The notes: generated from the letters alone by a model not told the origin. Counted from the first letter of the stretch, positions 1 through 9,161 are shown. The stretch is DNA of 64,000 nt from Sphingomonas guangdongensis (GCF_900199185.1 NZ_OBMI01000001.1:868001-932000), one strand, 5' to 3'. Made by a program: numbers and translations.

Positions 1-1
1 C

Positions 2-850
2 GGTCCGCCGAAGTCGGGCGACGAGGACGAGGTGCGCTTCGGCCTGACGTCGGAGGCTGGGCTGAACGACGGGCTCGCCTTTCCCTTCGTCCATCTGGCG
101 ATCATGCTCGCGACCGTCGCCGCTGCGGGCAAGCCGTGGCTCGGCGAGTGGCTGAGCTACCGCGTGCTGTGGGAAGTCGGCGCCGGCGTCGGTGCCGGGT
201 GGCTGATCGGGCGCGCGTTCGGCTGGCTGACCTTCAAGGTCCCCGCCGAATCGAAGCTGGCGCAGACCGGCGACGGGCTGATCGCGCTCGCCGCGACCTG
301 CCTGTCCTACGGTCTCGCCGAGATGATCCACTGCTACGGCTTTCTCGCGGTGTTCGTAACCGCGCTGGCGCTGCGAAGTTCACACCGCCACCACGAGTTC
401 CACGCCGACATGCACGCCGTCACCGAACAGATCGAGCGGCTGGCGATGATGGTCCTGCTGCTGCTGTTCGGCGGCGCGCTGATGAGCGGGGTGCTCCGCG
501 CCGTTCAGCCGATCGACGTGGTGATCGCGGTCGTCGTGCTGCTGGTCGTTCGGCCGGTGTTCGGGCTCGTCGGCCTGTGGGGCGTAACGGCCGACCGGTC
601 GGAGAAGCTGACGCTTGCCTTCTTCGGCATCCGCGGCGTCGGCTCGATCTACTATCTCGCCTACGGGCTCAACCACGTCGACCTGCCCGGCGCCGACCGG
701 TTGTGGGGGTTTATCGCGCTGGTGATCCTGCTCTCCGTCGTGCTCCACGGACTGACGGTCACGCCGGTCATGCGGCTGATCGACCGCCAGCAGGGCCGCG
801 ACCCCGACCGCGATGCGCCGGGCGAGCATGCCGAGCCATCGACGGTCTGA
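2..850 (+). CDS. Na+/H+ antiporter, NhaP/CPA1 type (5' truncated by window edge)
   Basis: The reading frame is open to the left edge of the window, so only the C-terminal 282 residues are present. They carry the ion-binding signature TSEAGLNDGLAFPF, with the Asn-Asp pair, which is characteristic of CPA1 (NhaP-like) cation:proton antiporters. Several hydrophobic helices follow, as does a conserved FFGIRGVGSIYYLAY segment whose Arg is typical of the family. The protein ends in a short hydrophilic tail. The role is inner-membrane exchange of Na+ or K+ for H+ in pH and salt homeostasis; the exact ion cannot be read from sequence. It converges on the thiolase gene with a 5-nt gap. Confidence 0.88.
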   Translation, partial: GPPKSGDEDEVRFGLTSEAGLNDGLAFPFVHLAIMLATVAAAGKPWLGEWLSYRVLWEVGAGVGAGWLIGRAFGWLTFKVPAESKLAQTGDGLIALAATCLSYGLAEMIHCYGFLAVFVTALALRSSHRHHEFHADMHAVTEQIERLAMMVLLLLFGGALMSGVLRAVQPIDVVIAVVVLLVVRPVFGLVGLWGVTADRSEKLTLAFFGIRGVGSIYYLAYGLNHVDLPGADRLWGFIALVILLSVVLHGLTVTPVMRLIDRQQGRDPDRDAPGEHAEPSTV

Positions 851-855
851 GTTCC

Positions 856-2046
856 CTACACCAGCTCCAACAGGCCGGCCGCGCCCATGCCGCCGGCCGT
901 GCACATGGTGACGACGACGAAGCGCACGCCGCGCCGCCGCCCCTCCAGCAGCGCGGCGCCGACCATCCGCGCACCGGTCATGCCGAACGGGTGCCCGATC
1001 GCAATCGCCCCGCCGTTGACGTTGCAGCGTGTCGGATCAATGCCGAGCGTGTCGCGGCAGTAGAGACACTGGCTGGCGAACGCCTCGTTCAGCTCCCACA
1101 GGCCGATGTCGGCGATGCTCAGCCCTGCACGGGCGAGCAGCTTGGGTACGGCGAGCACCGGCCCGATCCCCATCTCCTCCGGCGCGCAGCCCGCCACCTG
1201 GAAGCCGCGGTACACGCCCAGGACCTCGCGGCCCTCCGCCTCCGCTAGGTCGCGCGCCATGACGACCTGCGCGGCGGCGCCGTCCGACAGCTGGCTGGCG
1301 TTGCCGGCGGTGACGCAGCGTCCTTCCGCGATAAGCGTGCCGCCCGACCAGACCGGCCGGAGCGCCGCCAGCGCCTGCTCGGTGGTGTCGGGGCGGATCC
1401 CCTCGTCGGCGATGACGGTGATCTCTTCCGTGCCGATCGGCTGCCCGGCCGTGTCGAGCAGTGCGCGCTGGACGGTCAGCGGCACGATCTCCTCCGCCGT
1501 GCGCGCGACCGCGGCAGCGGCACGCCGGTGGCTCTCGGCGGCGTAGCGGTCCTGCGCCGCGCGGCTGATGCCGTAGCGCTGGGCGACCACCTCCGCGGTC
1601 TCGATCATCGCCATGGCCGCGTTCGGCTCCTGCGCGAGGACGCTCGCGGGAACATCACGAGCGGCGCCTTTCACGACCGTGTGGCTGATCGACTCGCTCC
1701 CGCCCGACAGCGCCACGTCGATGTCGCCGGCGATGATCGAGCGCGCGGCGAGGGCCAGCGTGGTGAGCCCAGAGCCGCACTTGCGATCAAGCGTCAGCGC
1801 GGGGACGCCGCGCGGCAGCCCGGCGGCGAATGCGGCCATCCGCCCGGCGTTCCCGGCCTGCTCGCTCCACTGATTGCCGACGCCCCAGAAGATGTCGTCG
1901 ATCCGCCTCGAATCGATTCCGGCGCGTGCGATCGCGCCGGTCATGGCGTGAGCAGCGAGAACCGGCGCCTCCGTCGCGCTGAAGTAGCCGCGATACGCCT
2001 TGCCGATTCCGGTACGGGCAGTGGACACGATCGCTGCTTCACGCAC
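856..2046 (-). CDS. Acetyl-CoA acyltransferase (thiolase)
   Basis: This 396-residue protein is a full-length thiolase, which cleaves or forms 3-ketoacyl-CoA. The nucleophilic Cys is at residue 90 in DRKCGSGL. The C-terminal half has the GGAIAIGHPFG histidine motif and a second catalytic Cys in VTMCTAGGMGAAG. The gene lies 65 nt downstream of a crotonase-family gene on the same strand, so the two probably form a fatty-acid or acyl-CoA degradation operon. Substrate chain length cannot be assigned. A short inverted repeat (CCCGAA/TTCGGG) sits in the gap between the two genes. Confidence 0.92.
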   Translation of the reverse strand: MREAAIVSTARTGIGKAYRGYFSATEAPVLAAHAMTGAIARAGIDSRRIDDIFWGVGNQWSEQAGNAGRMAAFAAGLPRGVPALTLDRKCGSGLTTLALAARSIIAGDIDVALSGGSESISHTVVKGAARDVPASVLAQEPNAAMAMIETAEVVAQRYGISRAAQDRYAAESHRRAAAAVARTAEEIVPLTVQRALLDTAGQPIGTEEITVIADEGIRPDTTEQALAALRPVWSGGTLIAEGRCVTAGNASQLSDGAAAQVVMARDLAEAEGREVLGVYRGFQVAGCAPEEMGIGPVLAVPKLLARAGLSIADIGLWELNEAFASQCLYCRDTLGIDPTRCNVNGGAIAIGHPFGMTGARMVGAALLEGRRRGVRFVVVTMCTAGGMGAAGLLELV

Positions 2047-2111
2047 GCCAACGACTCTCCCGAACTTCCAGTTTCGGGTATGGCGCTACTCGATCAGCAG
2101 CTCGGCAGCAA

Positions 2112-2891
2112 TCAGTCCCGGAAGACGGGTGATCGCTTCTCGAAGGCGGCCCGGACCGCCTCCAGCTGGTTGGGGGAGCGCAGCAGCGCGGCCTGTTCTG
2201 CACTCTCGGCCGCTAGGATTGCCGCCGCGTCGCCCTCCAGGTTCGCCAGCCGCTTGGCGGCGCGGATCGCGTGCGGGTTGCGCGCGGCGATATCGCGGGC
2301 GAGCGCCAGCGACTCGCCGAGCGGATCGTCCGACGCTCGCGTCGCGAAGCCATGCCGCACCGCCTCCACCCCGTCGAACGCGCGCGCGGTATAGGTCAGC
2401 TCTCGGACGACGTCGTCGCGCACGCTGCCGCGCCACAGCGCGAACCCGGCTAGGTCGGGGACGATGCCCCACTTTAGCTCCAGGATCGCCAGGCGGGTCG
2501 CCGGGTGGACCAGCCGCACGTCGGCACCGCTCATGATCTGCAGTCCGCCGCCCAGCGCCACACCGTGCACCGCCGCGATCACCGGCACCGCCAGCGTCCG
2601 CCACCCCCACACCACCTGCTGCAGCGCATTGGCCGCGCCGTGGCTGCGCGTGGAGAGGTCCAGGTCGCCGCCGCCCGCCGCCATGCTCGCCATGTCTAGC
2701 CCGGCGCAGAAGCCGCGGCCTTCCCCGGACAGCACCACGGCCCGCAAGCCTGGCGTCGCCGCCAGCGTGTCGATCGCCGCCACGATCGCGGCAAACATCG
2801 CCGGATCGAGCGCGTTCAGCTTGTCCGGCCGATTCAGGCGGACGTCGGCGACGCCGGCGTCCACGGCAATGGTCACGCGCTGATCGGTCAT
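2112..2891 (-). CDS. Enoyl-CoA hydratase/isomerase family (crotonase) protein
   Basis: This 259-residue crotonase-fold protein has the oxyanion-hole segments GRGFCAGLDM and HGVALGGGLQIM. A Glu in LAILELKWGIVPD corresponds to the first catalytic acid of hydratases, and an Asp follows in the same segment. It probably hydrates or isomerises an enoyl-CoA intermediate upstream of the thiolase step. It is the first gene of a two-gene minus-strand operon with the thiolase and is divergent from two thioesterase genes, which makes an acyl-CoA cluster. The exact reaction (hydratase, isomerase or dienoyl-CoA isomerase) is not decided by the sequence. Confidence 0.87.
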   Translation of the reverse strand: MTDQRVTIAVDAGVADVRLNRPDKLNALDPAMFAAIVAAIDTLAATPGLRAVVLSGEGRGFCAGLDMASMAAGGGDLDLSTRSHGAANALQQVVWGWRTLAVPVIAAVHGVALGGGLQIMSGADVRLVHPATRLAILELKWGIVPDLAGFALWRGSVRDDVVRELTYTARAFDGVEAVRHGFATRASDDPLGESLALARDIAARNPHAIRAAKRLANLEGDAAAILAAESAEQAALLRSPNQLEAVRAAFEKRSPVFRD

Positions 2892-3000
2892 CTTCCCAAC
2901 CTAGGCTGACCCGGACCGGCCGCCTATGCCTTTCTCCGTCCGAGGCAGCGACAAGCGAGCCGTTTGTCATGCCCGATCGCGCGCGATAGTCGTGCCGGTC

Positions 3001-3426
3001 ATGCCCGCCGCGTTCGATCCCCTCGCCTTCGTGCGGCTGCCGCTCGCGCACCACGGCACCCACCTCGGCATCGCCTACCACGCGCATGGAGCGAACTGGG
3101 CGGAGTTCGCGCTGCCTTACCGCGCCGACCTGATCGGGGAGGAGGAGAGCGGCGTGCTCGCGTCCGGGCCGATCCTGACCCTGATGGATCAGGCCGCCAG
3201 CTTGGCCGTGTGGATCCGACGCGGCGCCTTCCTGCCGCACGCGACGCTGGACCTCAGGATCGACTACCTCCGCCCAGCCGCGCCGGGCCGTACCGTGATC
3301 GGCCGCGGCGAATGCTATCACCTGACCCGCAGCGTCGCGTTCGTCCGCGGCCAGGCACACGACGGCGACCCCGGCGATCCCGTCGCGCATGTCGCCGGCA
3401 CCTTCATGACCACGGGCTCATGGTGA
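3001..3426 (+). CDS. PaaI-family thioesterase (hotdog fold), first of a pair
   Basis: This 141-residue hotdog-fold protein contains GPILTLMDQAASLAVW, the hotdog helix with the Asp that positions the thioester in PaaI-type enzymes, then LDLRIDYLRPAAPGRTVIGRGE. It probably hydrolyses acyl- or aryl-CoA thioesters. I chose the ATG at 3001 rather than an upstream in-frame ATG at 2926 because the hotdog domain starts just after it and the upstream residues look non-coding. The stop codon overlaps the next thioesterase start by 7 nt, which indicates translational coupling. Confidence 0.8.
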   Translation: MPAAFDPLAFVRLPLAHHGTHLGIAYHAHGANWAEFALPYRADLIGEEESGVLASGPILTLMDQAASLAVWIRRGAFLPHATLDLRIDYLRPAAPGRTVIGRGECYHLTRSVAFVRGQAHDGDPGDPVAHVAGTFMTTGSW

Positions 3427-3806
3427 GGCTGCCGCCCTATGCCGAGCGGCTTGGCATGCGGCTGGAGGGCGACGGCGCCCGTTCCGGTATCGTCATGCCG
3501 TTCGGCCCATCGGTCCTTGGACGACCGGGCTTCCTTCACGGCGGCGTCATCGGCGGACTGCTGGAGGTCGCCGCGATTGTCGCGCTTCGCCCCGCGATCG
3601 ACGACGCGGCGGTCACGATCAAGCCGATCAATCTGACGGTCGACTATATGCGCGGTGGTCGCGACGCCGACACCCACGCCGCCGCGACGATACGGCGGCT
3701 CGGCAGCCGTATCGCGAACGTCGACGTGTCGGCGTGGCAGGAGGACGCGTCACGCCCGATCGCGGCGGCGCGGCTGACCTTTCTGCTCAGGCGACCGGCG
3801 GATTGA
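3420..3806 (+). CDS. PaaI-family thioesterase, second of a pair
   Basis: This 128-residue hotdog-fold protein contains FLHGGVIGGLLEVAA, with the HGG typical of PaaI thioesterases, and INLTVDYMRGGR as the second strand block. The ATG lies inside the last codons of the upstream thioesterase (7-nt overlap), so the two subunits are probably made together. They could form a heteromeric enzyme or act on different acyl-CoAs. The gene converges on the sugar dehydrogenase gene 24 nt downstream. Confidence 0.82.
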   Translation: MVRLPPYAERLGMRLEGDGARSGIVMPFGPSVLGRPGFLHGGVIGGLLEVAAIVALRPAIDDAAVTIKPINLTVDYMRGGRDADTHAAATIRRLGSRIANVDVSAWQEDASRPIAAARLTFLLRRPAD

Positions 3807-3830
3807 CCGACCGGTCAGCCGACGACGGCC

Positions 3831-4979
3831 TCAGGACCTGGTCAGCTTGAGCAGCCGGCCCGCCGACCCGCGGCCGCCGTCCTCCAGCACCCAGATCGCG
3901 CCGTCCGGCCCTTCCTCCACCTCGCGGATGCGGGCGCCCATCGGCCACTGATCGCCCTTGCTCGCCGTGGTACCCTGCACATCGACGCGCACCAGTGCCT
4001 GGCTGGAGAGTCCGCCAATGAACAGGTCGCCGCGCCACTCCGGGAACATCGCGCCGTGATAGAGCATCAGCCCGCCCGGCGAGATCACCGGATTCCACGA
4101 CACCTTGGGTGCCTCGAACCCATCGCCCGGGGCATGGTCCGGGATCGGTCGGCCGTCGTAATGGTCGCCGTTGGACACGCGCGGATAACCGTAGTTGGCG
4201 CCGGCGCGGATCAGGTTGACCTCGTCGCCGCCCTTCGGCCCCATCTCCTGCTCCCACAGGTTGCCGGCCTCGTCAAAGGTCACCCCGAGGAGGTTGCGGT
4301 GGCCGTAGGACCACACCGCGGGATGGAAGCCGCGGCTGGTCAGCGCCGGATCACCGGCCGGCTTGCCGTCGAGCGTGAGCCGCAACACCTTGCCGAGCGT
4401 CGCCTTCGGGTCCTGCGCCGGCTCGAACTTCTGACGCTCGCCATTGGTAAAGAACAGGAACCTGCCGTCCGGCGAGAAGGCGATACGCCCGGAATAATGG
4501 CCGTCGCCCTCCACGAAGGGCGTCGCCTGGAAAAGGGTAGTGACGCCGGTCAGCGTCTCCGCTCCCGACGCACCCGCCAGCGTGCCGCGCGCCAGCACCA
4601 CGCCCTTGCCGCCGGCGCCGGTGGCCGAGTAGCTGAGGTACACCTGCCGGTTCTGAGCAAAGCCGGGTGCGAGCACCACGTCCATCAGCCCGCCCTGCCC
4701 GGCCGCATCGACCGGGAGCGTTGCGATCGCCCGGCTGGTACGTCCATCGGCGGTGACCAGCAGCAGCTGCCCGGCCTTCTCCGTCACCAGCATCCGGCCG
4801 TCGGGCAGGAAGGTCATCGCCCATGGGGCCTGGAAGTCGGCGACCGGCGTGACCGTGAACGGGAGCGTGCCCGCCGCCGGCGCCGCGGCGGATGTATCCG
4901 GCGCGGACTGCGAAACCGACGGCGCCTCCGAGCAGGCGAGCAGCAGCGTGGTGAAGGCGATCAACGGCAACTTCGTCAC
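3831..4979 (-). CDS. PQQ-dependent sugar dehydrogenase family lipoprotein (aldose sugar dehydrogenase-like)
   Basis: This 382-residue beta-propeller protein of the soluble glucose/sorbosone dehydrogenase family oxidises aldoses in the periplasm with PQQ. Visible motifs include FSPDGRFLFFTNGER, GYGHRNLLG-like SYGHRNLLGV, EMGPKGGDEVNLI and ANYGYP. The start is GTG at 4979: it is preceded by a perfect AAGGAG six bases upstream and gives a compact lipoprotein signal (TTLLLAC, Cys16). A longer frame reaches 5036 but would spoil the signal peptide. The substrate is unknown, and no PQQ synthesis genes are in the window. Confidence 0.87.
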   Translation of the reverse strand: MTKLPLIAFTTLLLACSEAPSVSQSAPDTSAAAPAAGTLPFTVTPVADFQAPWAMTFLPDGRMLVTEKAGQLLLVTADGRTSRAIATLPVDAAGQGGLMDVVLAPGFAQNRQVYLSYSATGAGGKGVVLARGTLAGASGAETLTGVTTLFQATPFVEGDGHYSGRIAFSPDGRFLFFTNGERQKFEPAQDPKATLGKVLRLTLDGKPAGDPALTSRGFHPAVWSYGHRNLLGVTFDEAGNLWEQEMGPKGGDEVNLIRAGANYGYPRVSNGDHYDGRPIPDHAPGDGFEAPKVSWNPVISPGGLMLYHGAMFPEWRGDLFIGGLSSQALVRVDVQGTTASKGDQWPMGARIREVEEGPDGAIWVLEDGGRGSAGRLLKLTRS

Positions 4980-5156
4980 AAGATACTCCTTGAGTTCGCC
5001 AGTGAACGCCTGATCCATGTTGCGGTTTCGCGGCACGCGCAGCCGGCGAAGGCGATGGTCTGGATCGACGACGCGGCGGTCTTAGCAATACAGCCGAAGC
5101 GCTGCTTATGCCTCAGCAGGCGTGGCGAACTCGGGAGCAATGGGATCACACGGGAA

Positions 5157-5233
<77 letters not shown>

Positions 5234-5261
5234 CGGCGCGTGAGGCCGTGCCTAGCAGCGG

Positions 5262-5933
5262 CTAGGCGTCGGCGCCAGCCCCGTTCGCATGTGCCGCCGG
5301 CGGTGGGGTCTTGGGCTTGAACGGGCACAGGTCGGCGACGACGCAGCGCCAGCATTCCGGCCGCCGCGCCTTGCAGGTGTAGCGGCCGTGCAGGATCAGC
5401 CAGTGATGCGCGTGGAGACGAAAAGGCGCGGGCACGCCCTTTTCCAGCTTCAGCTCGACGGCGAGTGGGTCTTTGCCGGGCGCCAGGCGGGTTCGATTGC
5501 AGACGCGGAAGATGTGGGTGTCGACCGCGAACGTCTCCTGCCCGAAGGCGGAGTTAAGCACCACGTTCGCGGTCTTGCGACCGACCCCGGGCAGCTGCTC
5601 CAGTGCCGAGCGGTCGGCAGGCACCACGCCGCCGTGATCGCGGATCAGCGCTTCGCTGAGCGCCAGGACGTTCTTGGCCTTGATATTGTTGAAGTTGATC
5701 GTCGCGACGTACGCGCGGATCGACTCCAGCCCGAGTGCGGCCATCTTCTCGGGCGTGTCGGCGACGGCGAACAGCGCGCGCGTGGCCTTGTTCACGCCCG
5801 CGTCGGTCATCTGCGCGGACAGCACCACCGCGACCAGCAGGGTAAAGGCGTTGGTGTACTCGAGCTCGGTTTCGGGAACCGGATTGTCGGCAGCGAGGCG
5901 CTCGAAGAACTCGAAGCGCTGGGTACGGTTCAA
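5262..5933 (-). CDS. nth: Endonuclease III (DNA glycosylase/AP lyase)
   Basis: This protein removes oxidised pyrimidines and nicks abasic sites in base-excision repair. The helix-hairpin-helix LPGVGRKTA contains catalytic Lys120, followed by Asp138 in FAVDTHIFR. Four Cys at 187, 194, 197 and 203 (C-x6-C-x2-C-x5-C) bind the 4Fe-4S cluster. These positions equal those I recall for E. coli Nth, which supports the TTG start at 5933. That TTG overlaps the dapB stop (TTGA), so nth is translationally coupled to dapB. The protein is 223 residues. Confidence 0.95.
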   Translation of the reverse strand: MNRTQRFEFFERLAADNPVPETELEYTNAFTLLVAVVLSAQMTDAGVNKATRALFAVADTPEKMAALGLESIRAYVATINFNNIKAKNVLALSEALIRDHGGVVPADRSALEQLPGVGRKTANVVLNSAFGQETFAVDTHIFRVCNRTRLAPGKDPLAVELKLEKGVPAPFRLHAHHWLILHGRYTCKARRPECWRCVVADLCPFKPKTPPPAAHANGAGADA

Positions 5934-6661
5934 AGGCCGAGCACCTCCGCCATCGCGTAACGGCCCGGCGGCTGGCTGCGCAGCCACAGTGCGGCGCGGA
6001 TCGCGCCGCGTGCGAAGATCGCGCGACCATCAGCGCGGTGGACGAGCTCGATCCGCTCGCCTTCGCCCGCGAACACCACGCTGTGGTCGCCGATCACCGA
6101 TCCGCCGCGCAGCGACGCAAAGCCGATCGTCCCCTCGCTGCGCGCCCCTGTCAGCCCGGCCCGGTCCTGAACGCCCGCCTCCGCCAGCGTGACGTCGCGC
6201 CCGTCCGCCGCCGCCGCGCCGAGAAGCAGCGCAGTGCCGGACGGCGCGTCCACCTTGTGACGGTGGTGCATCTCGACGATCTCGATGTCCCAGTCGGCAG
6301 CGTCGAGCCGCGCCGCGGCCTCCTTCACCAGTTGCGCGAGCAGCGTCACGCCGAGCGAGGTGTTGCCGGTCTGCAGCACCGCGATCTCGCCCGCCGCGGC
6401 GTCGATCAGCGCGTGGTGCTCACCCGACAGCCCGGTGGTGCCGATCACGATCGGCGTGCCCGCTGCGCGCGCGGCCGCCAGGTGCGGCGTCAGCGCGGCG
6501 GGGGTCGAGAAGTCGACAAGCACGTCCGCGGCCTCTGCGACCGGCAGCGGATCGTCGCGCGAGTCCGCACCGCCCGCCAGCCGGGCGCCCATCGTGCCCA
6601 TCTCGGCGGCGATCACCTGACCCATGCGCCCCAGGCTGCCGTAAATACCGATGCTCGCCAT
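5930..6661 (-). CDS. dapB: 4-hydroxy-tetrahydrodipicolinate reductase
   Basis: DapB catalyses the NAD(P)H-dependent step towards tetrahydrodipicolinate in lysine and diaminopimelate synthesis. The protein is 243 residues. It opens with the nucleotide-binding GIYGSLGRMGQ and has the signature EIVEMHHRHKVDAPSGTA with the catalytic His and Lys. The ATG at 6661 has a GGAGAG ribosome binding site. An in-frame extension to 7114 exists but it overlaps the divergent sirtuin gene and has no family homology. It forms an operon with nth; lysA, a later gene of the same pathway, lies at 56.4 kb. Confidence 0.95.
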   Translation of the reverse strand: MASIGIYGSLGRMGQVIAAEMGTMGARLAGGADSRDDPLPVAEAADVLVDFSTPAALTPHLAAARAAGTPIVIGTTGLSGEHHALIDAAAGEIAVLQTGNTSLGVTLLAQLVKEAAARLDAADWDIEIVEMHHRHKVDAPSGTALLLGAAAADGRDVTLAEAGVQDRAGLTGARSEGTIGFASLRGGSVIGDHSVVFAGEGERIELVHRADGRAIFARGAIRAALWLRSQPPGRYAMAEVLGL

Positions 6662-6718
6662 GCCGCCCTCTCCATGCCGGTCGCGCCTTGGCAGAAAGCG
6701 GGCGCGATGGGGAGTGTG

Positions 6719-6739
6719 AAGGTTGAGTATTACAACCTT
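6719..6739. promoter_or_regulatory. Inverted repeat between divergent dapB and cobB
   Basis: AAGGTTG and CAACCTT are perfect 7-bp arms around the 7-nt AT-rich centre AGTATTA. The repeat lies 58 bp from the dapB start and 49 bp from the sirtuin start, so it could be an operator for either direction. The regulator is unknown. Confidence 0.4.
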
Positions 6740-6787
6740 TCGCCCGCGACGGTGACACAGCGTACCGCCGGAGGCTAACACGGCGAC

Positions 6788-7498
6788 ATGGCCGATCACC
6801 CCTCCATCGTCATCCTTACCGGCGCGGGCGTCTCTGCCGAGAGTGGCATCGCGACCTTCCGCGGGCCAGGCGGCTTGTGGGAGGGGCACCGGGTGGAAGA
6901 CGTGTGCACGCCCGAGGCGCTCGCACGCGATCCCGCGCTTGTGCACCGCTTCTATGATCTTCGCCGCGCGGCGCTCGACGGAGTGCAGCCGAACGCTGCC
7001 CACCGGGCGCTCGCGCGGCTTGATGCCGCCTGGCCGGGCGAGCTGCTGCTCGTCACCCAGAACGTCGACGACCTGCACGAGCGTGCCGGATCGACCCGCC
7101 TGCTCCACATGCACGGCAAGCTCCGCTCGGCACTGTGCGCCCGGTGCGGAGCGCGCGCGGCCTGGGCGGGGGCGCTGCCGCCCGGAACCGCTTGTGCGGC
7201 ATGCGAGGCGGTCGCGCTCCGGCCCGACATCGTCTTCTTCGGCGAGATGCCCTACGGCATCGACGCGATCGAGGCGGCGCTGGCGCGGGCCGACCTGTTC
7301 GTTTCAATCGGCACCTCGGGCGCGGTCTACCCCGCGGCCGGGTTCGTCCGCACCGCGCGCCACCACGGTGCGGCGACGCTCGAGCTGAACCTCGATCCGT
7401 CGGACGGCAGCATCTGGTTCGACGAGAGCCGGATGGGGCCCGCAGGCGTGCTGGTGCCGGCGTGGGTGGACGAACTGCTCTCCCGCGCTCAGGCGTAG
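6788..7498 (+). CDS. cobB: NAD-dependent protein deacylase (sirtuin)
   Basis: This 236-residue Sir2-family protein removes acyl groups from lysines using NAD. It has GAGVSAESGIATFRG at residues 12-26, TQNVDDLH at 90-97 and the catalytic His109 in HMHG. The structural zinc site is formed by Cys117, Cys120, Cys136 and Cys139. Tyr56 and Arg59 (FYDLRR) match the YxxR pair that recognises succinyl and malonyl lysine in SIRT5/CobB-type enzymes, so desuccinylase activity is likely. It is divergent from dapB and overlaps the convergent monooxygenase gene by 10 nt. Confidence 0.93.
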   Translation: MADHPSIVILTGAGVSAESGIATFRGPGGLWEGHRVEDVCTPEALARDPALVHRFYDLRRAALDGVQPNAAHRALARLDAAWPGELLLVTQNVDDLHERAGSTRLLHMHGKLRSALCARCGARAAWAGALPPGTACAACEAVALRPDIVFFGEMPYGIDAIEAALARADLFVSIGTSGAVYPAAGFVRTARHHGAATLELNLDPSDGSIWFDESRMGPAGVLVPAWVDELLSRAQA

Positions 7499-8676
7499 CG
7501 CGAGAGGTCCGGCTCCTTGCCCGGCGAGCCGACCAATTTGGTCGCGACCGAGCGGACTGCGGGCATGCTGGCGATCGCGAGCGTCCCGTGGAGCAGCTTG
7601 ATGCCGAGCCGGCTCTCCGGGTGCATCAGCCGCGGCGCGAACTTGGGTGTGCCCTGTCCCTCCGCCACCATCGGCCGCATCTGCTCCTCATAAGCCGTGA
7701 AGGCGTCCTCGATCCGATCATGGCGCGAGAGCTCGCCGGCCAGCACATAGGCGCCGGTCACGGCGAGCGTCGATCCGACGCCGCCGAGCGGGGTGACGCA
7801 CCACGCCGCGTCGCCCGTCAGCACAACGCATCCCCGCGACCAGCGCGGGATCCTGACCTGGCGAAGCACGTCGAGGTAGAAGTCGTCGGTGTCGGCCATG
7901 CCGGCGAGGACACGGTCGGTCTGCCAGCCGGCGCCGGCGAACTGCTCACGCAGGAACGCCTTCTGCCGATCTGCCGACCAGTCCTGCTCACCCTCCGCCT
8001 GCCGGGAAAGGCACAGCATCGCCCGCGTCGTGCCGTGGCGATCGGGGCGGAGCGACACGCTGCGCTTGCCCGGCGCATTGTACCAGCGCCACGTGCGATC
8101 GTCGCCGGGCGCGCGCGGGATCGTGAAATAGGCGATCGTCATGTCCATCCAGCGCGGGTCGTTCTCGCCCGCGAAGACCTGCTCGCGTGTGGCGGAGCCG
8201 ACTCCCTCAGCGATCACGACCGCATCGAACGTCTCGCTGGTACCGCTGGCGAAAGTGACGCGGGCGCCGGCGTCGTCCTGATTGATCCTCTCGATCCGGT
8301 CGTCGAACAGGTACCCAGCCCGCTCGCGAGCGGCATCGTAGAGCAGGCGGGCGAGATCGCCGCGCAGGATCTCCATCTCGGCGGTCGGGCCGTCCTGCCC
8401 CAGTTCCTCGGTGATGAAGCTGGCGGCGGGGGACCCATCCTCGTTGACCCAGACGGTGCCTTCCTCGCCCGTGCCGCGGTCAAGCGCCGCCTGTTCCAGG
8501 CCCATCCGGCGCAGCACCTCGCGCCCGACGCCGCGGATGTCGATGTTCTGCCCGCCGTCGCGGAAGGCCGGGGCACGCTCGACCACCGTGACGTCGAAAC
8601 CGCGGGTCGCCAGCAGCGCGGCAACCGCGTTGCCGGCGATGCTCGCACCGCTGATCAGGATCCGCCGGGCCACCAT
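7489..8676 (-). CDS. FAD-dependent monooxygenase (PHBH/TetX-like)
   Basis: This 395-residue class A flavoprotein monooxygenase has an N-terminal Rossmann motif in modified form (ISGASIAGNAVAALLATRG), an Arg-containing ILRGDLARLL segment and the C-terminal FAD-contact motif GDAAWCVTPLGGVGS. Such enzymes hydroxylate aromatic or polyketide-like molecules; some inactivate antibiotics. The ATG at 8676 has AAGGAG upstream. It follows a MarR gene by 35 nt on the same strand, so the regulator probably controls it in response to an aromatic ligand. The substrate is unknown. Confidence 0.85.
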   Translation of the reverse strand: MVARRILISGASIAGNAVAALLATRGFDVTVVERAPAFRDGGQNIDIRGVGREVLRRMGLEQAALDRGTGEEGTVWVNEDGSPAASFITEELGQDGPTAEMEILRGDLARLLYDAARERAGYLFDDRIERINQDDAGARVTFASGTSETFDAVVIAEGVGSATREQVFAGENDPRWMDMTIAYFTIPRAPGDDRTWRWYNAPGKRSVSLRPDRHGTTRAMLCLSRQAEGEQDWSADRQKAFLREQFAGAGWQTDRVLAGMADTDDFYLDVLRQVRIPRWSRGCVVLTGDAAWCVTPLGGVGSTLAVTGAYVLAGELSRHDRIEDAFTAYEEQMRPMVAEGQGTPKFAPRLMHPESRLGIKLLHGTLAIASMPAVRSVATKLVGSPGKEPDLSRYA

Positions 8677-8711
8677 GTTCTCCTTCGCAGCAGAAACATC
8701 ATGCGTGATGC

Positions 8712-9161
8712 TTATGTTCCCTCCAGCGCGGTAATGAAGCGTTGGAGGAGCGCGACCAGCGTCGCCTGCTCCGCCGCCATCAGCCCGGTACCGCCGCGCG
8801 CGTTCTCCGCGCGCAGCACTTCGCCACCGAGCGCCGCCATGCGCTCGCCCGCCGCCGTCAGCGTGATCAGCGCGGCGCGGCGGTCGTCGGGGTGCGCGGT
8901 CCGGGTGAGCAGCCCCATGCCCTCCAGCTTGTCGAGGAGCGCGACCATCGCCGGCTGGCGCACCGCGGAGTGCGCGACCAGGTCCCGCTGCCGCATCGGC
9001 CCCTTCCACGCGAGCAGCAGCACCGGCCCGATCAGGCTCAGCGACAGCCCATGTTCGCGCAGGCGCGCGTCGACGTTGCGGTTGAAGACGCGGGCGGCAT
9101 GGTTGGCGAGATAACCCGGGGCCGTTGCCGCCTCGGGATGGATCGTGTCGTCGGCACTCAT
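8712..9161 (-). CDS. MarR family transcriptional regulator
   Basis: This 149-residue protein has the winged helix of MarR repressors: QRDLVAHSAVRQPAMVALLDKLEGMGLLTR is the helix-turn-helix and HPDDRRAALITLT the wing with its conserved Asp-Arg-Arg. It is the promoter-proximal gene of a two-gene operon with the FAD monooxygenase. The likely role is ligand-relieved repression of that operon. A small palindrome (CATCA-N4-TGATG, 8697-8710) lies between the two genes. Confidence 0.88.
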   Translation of the reverse strand: MSADDTIHPEAATAPGYLANHAARVFNRNVDARLREHGLSLSLIGPVLLLAWKGPMRQRDLVAHSAVRQPAMVALLDKLEGMGLLTRTAHPDDRRAALITLTAAGERMAALGGEVLRAENARGGTGLMAAEQATLVALLQRFITALEGT

